NCBI GenBank assembly: GCA_026315105.1
Contig: CM048755.1
Coordinates: forward strand, 216,554,333 to 216,618,332
Length of the DNA stretch: 64,000 bases
Direction: 5' to 3'
From: Locusta migratoria
Taxonomy: Eukaryota > Arthropoda > Insecta > Orthoptera > Acrididae
Positions within the stretch are counted from its first letter, which is position 1, and each line of letters starts with the position of its first letter. A program made the translations under genes and the position numbers. Positions 56,701 through 64,000 of the stretch are shown one piece after another. The notes under the pieces are model-generated. The model searched no databases. It saw only the letters and a list, made by a program, of their open reading frames with translations, and was not told where the DNA came from.

Positions 56701-58618
56701 CACTATATTTGTCACACAATGCATTGATTTTATCCTGAGGCACTGTTGACGAAATTTGAAGCACATCTCTTTGAATTGATAAACCAAACAAGTCAAAAGC
56801 ATCTAGTCCAAAAATGTTCTGTGTCGATTTGGCCTGAAGAACTACAAAAGCAACTGTTTTTGTTACACCTTGAAAAGAGGCGGGCAGGCTACACGTTCCT
56901 AGCACGGGAATATTTTGACCTGTATAAGCTGTTAACACTTGCTGTGACGGCGACAATTTTGGCGAACCCAGAAGTTCATAAGTATCTTTATTTATTAATG
57001 TGACAGCGGAACCAGTATCAAGCTGAAATTGCACCGTCTTATTTTCTACGAAGAGAGTCACAAACAGTTTTTGCTTGCGGCGCTCGACAGGTGCGCGAAT
57101 GTGGGCAACGTCTGCTACGGTTTGTTTGCTGCGTCTGCGCGGGCCGCGTAGTGAAGTAAGCGGCGCAGACTCGGCACGCAGCGGATTAACCACACTGTCA
57201 CTAGATGACACTACCGCCGGATCGGCGTCCGCGCAATGCGAGGCTACTACAGAGTCACTAACTACTGCACTACACTTTTGAGTAGCTACTTGATGTCTAC
57301 TGTCACTAGCTACGCAGTACTGGGCACTATTACAAGGAGCAGTTGCAGAAGGCACTATTTTCACTACAGGAATGCACTGTTCATAGTCATTTTGCTTGTC
57401 CCGAACCCTTTTCCGTTGCACTGTTTTACGCGCTCGTCGGCGCTTGCTACGTGGTGCACTATATAGTTTTGCCATAGGCGCAGAACTAGTTTCTTGCAAT
57501 TGAGATCCATGGAAAGCACTGTTCAATTCCACAGCCCGTATAACATTTACAGAATGAACTGTTCTCGCACTCTGCGAAGCACTGTTTCTAACGGTACCGT
57601 TCTTTGAGTTTTTAATTTGCATACACACAGACTGTACATGTCCTGATTTGCCACATTGATAACAGGTTGCGTTGCGACTAGGGCAATGAGCACACTTGTG
57701 GCGAGACACACACTGGGGGCAAGATTTACGTACATTTTTCTGAAATGAGCGTTGGCGGCCGTTATTCAAATCACTGTGTCTAACACGACGGGGCGACCTT
57801 TGTGTCGCACTTTTACACTGGCTACTGTTCACTGTCTGTTCAGCACGGCCGGTAGAAAAATAAGAATCACTAGTGCTATACTGAGAACTACGGCTAGGAA
57901 AGCGTCCGTTGCGGCGCACTGAATTTACACTGTGGCTTTGCATTTCTACATCTGCTAAGTCAAAAGTATCATGCGCTTCTATAAGCTGCAGTACACTGTC
58001 TAATGAGGGGTCAGACTGTTTCAGAATTGCTGTTCTAATTCTGGGGTCCTGAATATTCTGCGTAATCGCATCCCTCAACATCACGTCACTATACGAAAGT
58101 CCACAAGAGCAAGTAAATTTACATTGGCGGGTTAAGCCCTTCAATTCCGTAATCCACTCTTGGTGTGATTGCTGCGGTAATTTTTTAAGTCTGAAAAATC
58201 GGTATCGTGCAGCGGCTACAAGAACTTTTCTCTCATAATGAGCATTCAGTGCATCTACAATTTGTTCAAAGTCTACATCACGAGGAGATGCGTGAGGGAA
58301 TAGTTTCTGCAATAATACGAAGGTTTTGGGGCCCACCACGGACAATAAAAGATGCTTAACAGTCTGACCTGTAATTTGATGAGCCGCGACGAGTTCTTGA
58401 AACTGTGCGAAATAGTCGCTCCATTCTTCCTCACGTTCGTTGTACTGGCGGAACGTCGGAAGCGGTGCGGCGGCAGGTGTGGGCTGCTGATGTGACGACT
58501 GTTGTTGTTGGTGAGCAGCCTGTGTCGTCAACTGCGACACGGCCTGGAGAAGTTGTGTTATTTGCGCCGTCTGTAACTGAATAATTTCCATTAAGTTTGG
58601 GTTCGGAGTAGTGGCCAT
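53606..58618 (-). CDS. Gypsy Gag-Pol polyprotein (1670 aa)
   Basis: Single open frame. Gag: Gln-rich N-terminus, then a retrotransposon-gag-like region about residues 55-230 (WSDYFAQFQELVAAHQ ... LLSVVGPKTFVLLQKLF). Zinc knuckle CYQCGKSGHVQSVC (C-x2-C-x4-H-x4-C) at about 318-331. Protease FQLDTGSAVTLI near 533. Reverse transcriptase with KIDLAEAYLQIPL, LPFGSSSAPAIFQ and YLDD near 814. RNase H with VLAVDASSYGLGAVISH near 961 and LLTDHKPL near 1030. Integrase with an HHCC zinc finger (CTVCAEHQ near 1230) and a DD35E core: Asp in HIDFAGP, Asp in VSDNGPQF (about 1309), Glu in NGEAERF (about 1345). The Pro-rich tail (about 1400-1670) passes through the polypurine tract and into the LTR. The start is the first Met (58618) after the 5' LTR and PBS. 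It copies RNA to DNA and integrates it in the nucleus. No stop or frameshift, so possibly functional. Confidence 0.95.
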   Translation of the reverse strand: MATTPNPNLMEIIQLQTAQITQLLQAVSQLTTQAAHQQQQSSHQQPTPAAAPLPTFRQYNEREEEWSDYFAQFQELVAAHQITGQTVKHLLLSVVGPKTFVLLQKLFPHASPRDVDFEQIVDALNAHYERKVLVAAARYRFFRLKKLPQQSHQEWITELKGLTRQCKFTCSCGLSYSDVMLRDAITQNIQDPRIRTAILKQSDPSLDSVLQLIEAHDTFDLADVEMQSHSVNSVRRNGRFPSRSSQYSTSDSYFSTGRAEQTVNSSQCKSATQRSPRRVRHSDLNNGRQRSFQKNVRKSCPQCVSRHKCAHCPSRNATCYQCGKSGHVQSVCMQIKNSKNGTVRNSASQSARTVHSVNVIRAVELNSAFHGSQLQETSSAPMAKLYSAPRSKRRRARKTVQRKRVRDKQNDYEQCIPVVKIVPSATAPCNSAQYCVASDSRHQVATQKCSAVVSDSVVASHCADADPAVVSSSDSVVNPLRAESAPLTSLRGPRRRSKQTVADVAHIRAPVERRKQKLFVTLFVENKTVQFQLDTGSAVTLINKDTYELLGSPKLSPSQQVLTAYTGQNIPVLGTCSLPASFQGVTKTVAFVVLQAKSTQNIFGLDAFDLFGLSIQRDVLQISSTVPQDKINALCDKYSDLFSPELGCAKDFVAHVTLKESAVPKFRKARPVPIALRDTVAEELKRWQDSGVISPVSASQWASPIVIIPKPSGKLRLCADFKSTVNSQTIVDTYPLPRPEELMDKLGQSRFFSKIDLAEAYLQIPLDDESKKFFVINTHMGLFQFQRLPFGSSSAPAIFQRFLEQLTVSVPCCSNYLDDIVVSGRTVEEHLANLECLFKVLTAAGLRCNKAKCSFFQTEIEYLGHVINAQGIHPLQSHLRAIKDLPPPKNVHELEAVMGKLNYYFRFIPNASQIAAPLHHLRRKNVPFVWSKDCQVAFDKLKSALLSDACLIPFDPQKPVVLAVDASSYGLGAVISHRIGCHDRPIAFASKLLTPTQQNYSQIEKEALAIIYGVAKFHHYLYGRKFYLLTDHKPLTSLFSPTKPIPPRTAQKLQRWSLILSNYQYEILYRPTTKHANADTLSRLPVGQDVSFDSSEMACCQIDSRDASAVADFPLNSRRVAQETAADADLSVVARFVRSGWPARAKDIDRPLVRRYFAQRHALSLSQGVLLLHTDNDQARVIVPRSLQREVLRLLHQGHWGIVRTKQLARRHCTWVGMDAQIESMTSQCTVCAEHQAAPPQRFSDWPRPKGPWQRLHIDFAGPFWNTRWLIVVDAFSKFPFVIAMNSTTASSTISALTSVFCIEGLPETIVSDNGPQFVSAEFQQFCRVNGIQHITTAPFHPQSNGEAERFVRTFKSHMEKMKGQHSRQQALQIFLSTYRCMPRDGPSPAELLHGRRHRTLLHLLQPPTHRVGSYGATRFQVSTPVLYRVFAGNKKTWLPGTIQRVLGSNMYVVRSSTGSELRRHANQLRLHRPRDPVSGFLIPDPVHRQGAQPHRSSPDYEIVPMEIDATPPLSPPQMTASPRGTPGPCVPPPPGPRTSEEDDLLPLGGGGRPSPGFGGFPGGSQGGCRGADGVSIPASATTPVPPVTPPPRPSSQCRRRGPQPYATTARRFGGEGCGVAQVQSARHLLSPRAAMHARRGVLTTTATSALCCNPGSWPPRKDTGHFGRR
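53768..53785 (-). promoter_or_regulatory. Gypsy polypurine tract
   Basis: On the minus strand, a G-rich purine run (GGGGGGGAGGGG) lies immediately before the 3' LTR's TGTGG. This is the plus-strand DNA primer site. It is also coding (Gly-rich) in the overlapping ORF. Confidence 0.88.
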
Positions 58619-58850
58619 GCTGACCGATTAGGCGCCGCGTATACAAGTAACTTATAACAAAACACAAATGCAATATGAAAGAGGACTCGCTCTGCAACAA
58701 AAAAGTCCACAAAATACGTAACAGAATATCTTTCCCCAAAATTGTTATAATAAGGGTGGGTGGGCGGGAGCAATTTTTGCGTGCTCCGACTGCTGCTGTC
58801 TGGCTGCTGCAAGAGGGCTGGTCCAAGGTTCTATCACTCCTCGTCGCCAC

Positions 58851-58921
58851 TTTTGTATCCCATCCTCGTCGCCACTTTTGCGTCCCAACTTCGTCGCCGC
58901 TTTTGTGTCCCAGCCTCGTCG
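58851..58921 (-). repeat. 25-bp tandem array spanning the 5' LTR edge (PBS-like)
   Basis: Units ttttgtatcccatcctcgtc gccac (58851-58875), ttttgcgtcccaacttcgtc gccgc (58876-58900) and ttttgtgtcccagcctcgtc (58901 on). The LTR boundary falls exactly at a unit boundary. On the element strand each unit starts with gTGGCGACGAGG or cGGCGACGAAG; the first unit after the LTR places TGGCGACGAGGATGGG one base from the end, the expected PBS position. The tRNA was not identified. Confidence 0.8.
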
Positions 58922-59327
58922 TAGGTGTCGGTGGCCGAGTGGAATGAGACCGACACGCTGGTCCAGGTACGGAGGGGAGCAGCCAGAAACTATAAACACT
59001 CGAGTAAATTAGAAAGAGATATATATTGCACAGAATGTAACAATACTTAACTTTTACATAGTACTGCAGAATGTTGATACATAGTTGTTAGAGGCCTGCC
59101 TAGTGCCTGTACGATAGCAAAGTCTTCAATGGTGCCTATCTGATTACGAAGGTCCTAACTGGTTGCTATCTCCGTCCGAAGTGACCGGTGTCTTTCCGTG
59201 GTGGCCACGAGCCGGGGTTGCAGCAGAGGGCGCTCGTGGCTGTCGTCGTGAGAACGCCGCGCCGTGCGTGCATGGCGGCGCGCGGCGAAAGTAGGTGGCG
59301 CGCACTTTGTACTTGTGCGACACCACA
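58876..59327 (-). repeat. Gypsy 5' LTR
   Basis: Same 452 bases as 53316-53767, shifted by exactly 5560. Followed on the element strand by the PBS-like array and a leader of about 260 bases before the Gag ATG. Confidence 0.95.
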
Positions 59328-59344
59328 GATAGTGTCAGTTCACA

Positions 59345-59785
59345 ATGTTTAAGACAATCAGTCAGCCCGCCGATTGTGAAATAAGGGCAGTGATACCGTT
59401 TTTGTCTGCAAGAAACATTTCAGCAGCAGAAATCCATTGGCAGATTACTGCAGTGTACGGTCCTAGCATAATGAGTGACAGTAAAGTGCGCAAGTGGGTG
59501 CGAGCCTTTACTGAAGGACGAGGAAATGTGCACGATGCACCACACTACGGCCGACCATCCGTGATTTCAGACGAGTTGGTTCATGCGGTTGACGAAAAAA
59601 TTCGTGACAATCGACTATTCATTATTTCTGGTTTAGAAGTGCATTTCCAGCATGATGAAGTGGAAGAAGCTGTTAAAGACTGGTTATCTTCGCAGGCGGA
59701 CGATTTCTGCGACTTAGGCATTCATAAGCTTCTTGAACGATATGACAAATGTCTAAATGAGTATGGCGACTATGTAGAAAAATAG
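59345..59785 (+). CDS. Core-deleted mariner transposase ORF (146 aa)
   Basis: Residues 1-60 form the first helix-turn-helix (SQPADCEIRAVIPFLSARNI; EIHWQITAVYGPSIMSDSKV), then VRKWVRAFTEGRGNVHDAPH YGRPSVISDELVHAVDEKIR (60-95). After DNRLFIISGL the frame jumps to the family's C-terminal tail (FQHDEVEEAVKDWLSSQADD FCDLGIHKLLERYDKCLNEY GDYVEK). The second HTH and all three catalytic Asp (about 200 residues) are absent, with the frame kept. Full-length mariner transposases have about 340-350 residues. It cannot cut DNA, but could in principle bind TIRs. The Gypsy insertion lies 13 bp before this ATG and separates it from the left TIR and promoter. Confidence 0.85.
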   Translation: MFKTISQPADCEIRAVIPFLSARNISAAEIHWQITAVYGPSIMSDSKVRKWVRAFTEGRGNVHDAPHYGRPSVISDELVHAVDEKIRDNRLFIISGLEVHFQHDEVEEAVKDWLSSQADDFCDLGIHKLLERYDKCLNEYGDYVEK

Positions 59786-59799
59786 AGAAAGACGGAAGG

Positions 59800-60248
59800 G
59801 ATGTCAATAAAACAATTGTGTTGGAAACAAGTTTGATTTTGGATGTTTCTGTTTTGTCAAAGTTCTTAGGTAAAGTACGCTTTGGCATGCACCACAAAAA
59901 ATTTAACGTAAACAGTGACTTTCCTCTTCTTTCCAAAATCTAATGTGTGAAGTTATTCGCAGCTGGATGAACGGTAGGGCAGCGTATAAAATGCGGAAAA
60001 ACATACATTTTAAATATTAGTTTATGTTGCCATGTGATTACCAAGTCATATTTATTATAGGAATAAAGATGTGTTATGTTGATATAGTCGTAATAATTAG
60101 GTAACAAAATACGACAAGGTGTTTAGTAGGTGGTTCCATGAACACAAACTAAAAAAAAAAAAAAACAAAAAAAAAACAGACTTGATTTCCTAAGACATAT
60201 CACAACTTTTTTACGGTGGAAGGAATTCGTCACAACACTCGCACTTTC
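59800..60248. other. Unannotated stretch
   Basis: AT-rich; an A-rich run near 60149-60178. No mariner right TIR found here. Confidence 0.4.
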
Positions 60249-61102
60249 GTAGGGGAAAGTCGGGAAAGATGGCGACATTAACGTTTATTACATTTTTGTG
60301 GCTCTTACGTTGAAATCAGGTATTTTATTTATGGAAAAACGATCGCTTAATGTATCTCCTTTGTAATAAAGCTCTTAAACGTATCCTAAGACTTAAGAGT
60401 TTTTAGCTAGACCTGTTTTCGTTAGTGACAGTACAATTCGTCGACTTGCACTACAGGTAGGGTAAGATGATAAAACGAACATTTTATTTAGAAAACAAGA
60501 GTTTTATTGATGCTTATCTACTTATCTAAAGAGAAACAGACCTAACATTTCTGATTTGCATTCCTGTAATTTTAGCCCATACACTGAGCAGAGGCTACTT
60601 CATCAACATGTTTTTTTAGATAGTGAGCTAAGGTAGCTTCAGGGAGGTTGAATTTCCTAGCGGCGCCTTTAACAAGTTTACCATTTCCTACACGCTGCAG
60701 TGCCTCTTTTCTGTCACGCTGTCTTCCTAATGAACTGCATAATTCGTCATCTTAACCGCAGTCGACATTTTTGATTCAGACTTACACATGCACACAGCCT
60801 TACACAATAAATTCATTAAACCGTTATTAAAACATCAGTAAATCCACAAGGTTTGAGATGAATCAAGTTATATTCACAAATACAAAAGTATTACTTGCAT
60901 GAAACTTATTTAAACCGCAGGAAAAATTGTAAAAAAAGAGACCAAAATGACCGAGCAGTTTTATTTCAAGAGACACGACTGCAGAGCGCGCTAAGGAAGC
61001 GGTGCCATAGTGCACGTTAAACACTCTGTTGATTTATCGGAGAAATTCTAATTCGTCATCGTAGACTCCTCGTCAACTTACCCGACCTTCTCCTACATTT
61101 TG
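60249..61102 (-). mobile_element. Small pogo-like element with TIRs
   Basis: Left gtaggggaaagtcgggaaag and right (reverse complement) gtaggagaaggtcgggtaag form diverged TIRs, with TA at both edges. The interior holds a Pipsqueak-type HTH on the minus strand and no DDE domain. A gtagggtaagatgataaaac at 60455 may be a further internal copy of the TIR. Confidence 0.6.
60586..60800 (-). pseudogene. Pipsqueak-type HTH, N-terminal transposase fragment
   Basis: Reads GRQRDRKEALQRVGNGKLVK GAARKFNLPEATLAHYLKKH VDEVASAQCMG then a stop. The 'ALxxV-GN-xxKGAARKFNxPxxTLxxYL' form is the HTH_psq domain used by pogo/Tigger-like transposases to bind DNA. An upstream Met start (MSTAVKMTNYAVH) is in another frame. 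Too short for a DDE catalytic domain, so likely the leftover of a non-autonomous element. Confidence 0.7.
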
Positions 61103-61104
61103 TT

Positions 61105-62700
61105 TTTGATGGGATGTCATTTATTTTTGTAGGTAGTCTTTTTACTCATATTGGGTAACATTTTTATGTACATCAGTCACGAATTTTTTTAAAACCCCAT
61201 TTCCTGTCCCTTTTGGTTTATCTCAGATGATTCGATGTAACAATATTTGGAAAGTCTGCAAAGTCGATTATATTGTTTATTTTCAATTCTTTCTTGATTT
61301 ACACGTACTTCAATCTGTGATGGAGCACCATAAAAATATCAACAAGTTTGTGTTGTGTTCACCATCAGTTTGTGAACTTCAGAATACACGGAAGTTGCGG
61401 ATGCGGCACACTTTCTTGTATAACTGATAGTAATACTAATTTTGCATGGTATTTATTGAATGATTTTTTTATTTTATACGGTGCTTAGCAGTTCAATAAT
61501 AATTATTTTATTCCACAAAAAGAAGCCTCTTTTTCATTATACACAATTGTATGGTATTAAAATGGATACATATAATTGTACAAACGTTGCTCCTAGAATC
61601 AGTACATTAATAAGAGAAATACACCATAAAATTATTTCTTTAGAAAAGAATATTAGTCTGAGAACGTTGATGAAAACTAAATAAAAGAGGGAGTTCCTTA
61701 GTTTTCATCATTGTAGGCTTCAGCTGGAAGGGCTTTCGGACAAGAAGCTGATTTTGGCACTATTATTTAGTGAACTCGCTGTATAGAGCACTCTGCGTTA
61801 GTTCCGTACTTCAGTCCCAACATTTTTATAAGATGCAGTCATTAACTCCGGTTCCTGGAAAGTCTATAGGCATAATACTGCACCTTCACCCCCAATATCC
61901 AACCTGTAATTCTTTTTTCTTTGTTAATGTGCGACATAGAGTTTCGAGACAATTTCATAAGAAACTTTTTTGAAGGTTTCCAAAGGAGTAGCAAAGTTTT
62001 AAATGTAATTCTGCTCCAAGCGAGTCACGTTTCTGCAAAATATGCTATCTGGTGGCACAATTCTATTTTTGTTGTTCCTGTCCCTGGTCCATACCTTCTT
62101 TTCTTTGTAATTTCGATAAAGCTATCCTCACCACTTTCCACCGCATATTCCTTGTGTAACATCAGTACCGGCATCATCGATGAGTTTGATTTGATTTTCT
62201 AAGTAACTATCTTCACGTCTGCATTAAGTCATCCACTAATTTGAAGAGAACAATGCCTTTAATTTATGTTTGCATAATGTCCACTGCTATATATGAATAC
62301 TGATACATTAGCTGGTGATGTTTTCAGAACATCCCTTTCCACTGTATGTCTAAATACCTTCCCTTCCACAAAATCTGTATTTTGCAGTGGTGAACCTGAA
62401 ATGTTGCGCTGTATGATGTTATCTACATTCAAGGTGGTCTCTTGAGGAATGTTTGACATACAAGTCTTCTCTCTTCATTTGTGTGGGTCACTTTCGTTTC
62501 TTCAATTTTAAATGCTTTTTCTGTGTTGTACATTGTCTCTTTCCTTGAATTACCATGATCAGTTCCTATGTTTAGATCCTCTTTCGTCGATGTAGTGACT
62601 ACAGGGTAAGTATCACACCCCATTTGCAGTTCATTCAAGGAGAGCGTTGGGATGTCATTTCTTATTGTTGGTAGTCCTCCTCCTTTTCCTTTCTGGTAAC
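61105..62700. other. Unannotated AT-rich stretch
   Basis: The ORFs (61227-61427, 61460-61684, 61921-62202 plus; 62429-62716 minus) have no motif I know. Nothing called. Confidence 0.4.
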
Positions 62701-62739
62701 ACTTGTTGTACGACACCTACGGATGTTGTTAAAGTCCAC

Positions 62740-63531
62740 TCCATTTTCTTCCTCTGACGCTTTGTTGCAATAATTTTTGACAAGTCTGGACAGTACTTGA
62801 TTATAAGTCGATTGTATTCTGCGATTGTCGACTGTTGAACTTTGATATTCCTGAGATTGATGTTAATAAGATGTAATTCGCCAATACTTGTCACTCTGGA
62901 AAGCTTCACCTACGCTTGTTCCCATGTGAACAATGAAGAACCAATGCCCATCAAAGCATTGTCTACACTTAGTCCCTGACTTTTGTGTTTGACAATAGCT
63001 TAGGCTACACATATTGGATACTGTACGCAATGACCATAATATCTATTAATAATTTCAAAATTTATTTTCGACTGGACATACAGATATTCATTATCAAACG
63101 AAATATGTATTTTTGTATTTTTTTTGTATTCTTTTATTTTTAGTATCAACATTTACTCCTTCTACGATACCGATAGAACCGTTGATTAAGCCAGGACTCA
63201 TGTCAGTGTTTCGTCTTAACAGAAATTTTGCTCCTATTTTAATAACTATTTTCTCTTCTAGCTCTGCTGTCGTGGAGGCATCATCTTCATAATTTTTTAT
63301 ACACTCACTGGTCCTTTTCGAGAGATACTAGAGGGAATCTATGTTATCAATTTCTTTAACTTTTAATTTTAGATAAGGAAGAGATTTAGGCGTTGCATTG
63401 TTTAATTGTTGGCACATGCTTATTGTAGGTACTATACAAACTGTGTCGTTAGGACGTTTTGAGAGATATCCAGTAATTTCTAGTAATTTGATTTCATTGG
63501 AATTCGAATGAAGAGGTATTAATATGGTCAA
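62740..63531 (-). pseudogene. PIF1-like helicase C-terminal region, decayed
   Basis: Minus-strand blocks in order: DTVCIVPTISMCQQLNNATP (63390-63450); KIGAKFLLRRNTDMSPGLIN GSIGIVEGV (63130-63230), matching the 'GAxVMLxRNxDxxxGLxNGxxG' motif of PIF1 helicases; then VKHKSQGLSVDNALMGIGSS (helicase motif V region, 62930-63000) and VKLSRVTSIGELHLININLR (motif VI, from 62909). Stops and gaps separate the blocks. PIF1 helicases unwind DNA 5'-3'. In insects such decayed copies usually come from Helitron-type or related transposons. The N-terminal Walker motifs are not in the window. Confidence 0.75.
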
Positions 63532-63539
63532 GAGAGAAT

Positions 63540-64000
63540 CAAAAGGTTTAGTTGCTAAGTGGCAGAAGTGTTAAGCCTTGTTTAATTTAATCTGTTTATG
63601 ATAATTTTATTCATTTATTTGTCTCCTGAAGTGGCAGGTGAAATTTTAACAGTTTTAATTATTTTAATGTAATTTATTGCAGATTAGGAGGTGAGATAGG
63701 AGTGGTGAGTTGAATTTATTCATTCTAGGGGAATAATTAATTGATGCGAGGCTATTTGCGCTCACGCTCACGCTGTGGACCAAGCCAACCGCTTTGCAAA
63801 TGGGCCGCTTGTAGGAAGAGTAGTTTTAAGGTCAGTGCCGCGGCTGGCGTTTGCGTGCAGAATGGTGTGGAGAGAGGAAGTCCAGAAAGGCAGGAGACGG
63901 CGAAGGCGCCCGCGTTCTACCTCTGCTACCCCTCGGGTGTGCGAGCGGCAGGCAGCCAATGCTCGATGCTAAAACTCCGGCATCGCAGCAGACGTTCTGG
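63540..64000. other. Unannotated right edge, GC-richer end
   Basis: AT-rich to 63740, then a GC-rich tail (63770-63990) with overlapping ORFs on both strands (65 and 63 codons). The ORFs have no motif and probably reflect composition. The edge truncates whatever lies there. Confidence 0.35.

Larger units (their letters stand above)
53316..59327 (-). mobile_element. Ty3/Gypsy LTR retrotransposon, structurally intact
   Basis: Full element of 6012 bp on the minus strand. It has 452-bp LTRs with no difference I can see, TSD gatag at 53311-53315 and 59328-59332, a PBS-like site after the 5' LTR, a polypurine tract before the 3' LTR, and one uninterrupted Gag-Pol ORF without an env. Single-frame Gag-Pol, DTGS protease and YLDD reverse transcriptase fit Mag-like Gypsy lineages, but I have not run a phylogeny. 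Identical LTRs imply recent insertion. Confidence 0.95.
53165..59800 (+). mobile_element. mariner remnant split by a Gypsy element
   Basis: Left TIR acgagggttattccaaaatt aaggtcc begins next to TA at 53164-53165. The 5' UTR runs to 53310, is interrupted by the Gypsy element (53316-59327), and resumes at 59333 into the mariner ORF (59345-59785). No matching right TIR is evident after the stop codon, so the right end is lost or degraded. Confidence 0.85.

Noticed and set aside
53316..59327. Possible env gene making the Gypsy element an errantivirus
   Set aside because: No ORF after integrase outside the Gag-Pol frame, and no signal peptide or transmembrane pattern in its Pro-rich tail.

Overview
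The window looks like repeat-choked intergenic or intronic DNA from a large insect genome. A polyneopteran, probably an orthopteran such as a grasshopper, is the best guess. That rests on my recognition of the repeat families (a class II tRNA-derived SINE with a '...gactgatgacc...ttacaaacatttgaac' tail, RTE-like LINEs, mariner, Tc1-like and Penelope-like elements), not on a search. I found no host protein-coding gene that I can defend. Nearly every long ORF is a piece of a transposable element or a microsatellite shadow.

Layout. 0-10 kb: SINEs with microsatellites, a GC-rich G-run island (2.5-2.8 kb), a minus-strand RTE-like LINE (about 3.4-6.9 kb) carrying two SINEs, and a second LINE fragment with SINEs (7.4-9.2 kb). 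10-20 kb: a Penelope-like element (PLE) tail with inverted flanking repeats, and many SINEs, most with target-site duplications (TSDs). 20-30 kb: a mariner nested in a SINE and itself hit by another SINE; a 5'-truncated PLE with a GIY-YIG endonuclease and a hammerhead-like motif; a Tc1-like relic; and a mariner with near-identical terminal inverted repeats (TIRs) split by a LINE. 30-44 kb: mostly AT-rich sequence with decayed LINE, P-element-like, PLE and Tc1-like remnants and a fold-back structure. 44-53 kb: SINEs, LINE reverse-transcriptase and RNase H remnants, and a short TIR element.

53.3-59.3 kb holds the one clearly intact element: a Ty3/Gypsy LTR retrotransposon on the minus strand. 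It has 452-bp LTRs that read identical by eye, a 5-bp TSD, a polypurine tract, a tandem array resembling a primer-binding site, and an uninterrupted 1670-codon Gag-Pol ORF. It sits inside a mariner whose remaining ORF has lost the catalytic core in frame. 60-64 kb holds a small pogo-like element with a Pipsqueak-type helix-turn-helix and a decayed PIF1-like helicase.

The pieces do not act together as an operon or pathway. They record successive transposition events whose order can be read from the nesting. The most unusual signals are the intact Gypsy element with a repeated PBS-like motif at its LTR edge, hammerhead-ribozyme-like motifs in the PLEs, two mariners that both lost the catalytic domain but kept the DNA-binding domain, and repeated SINE insertion at one target.
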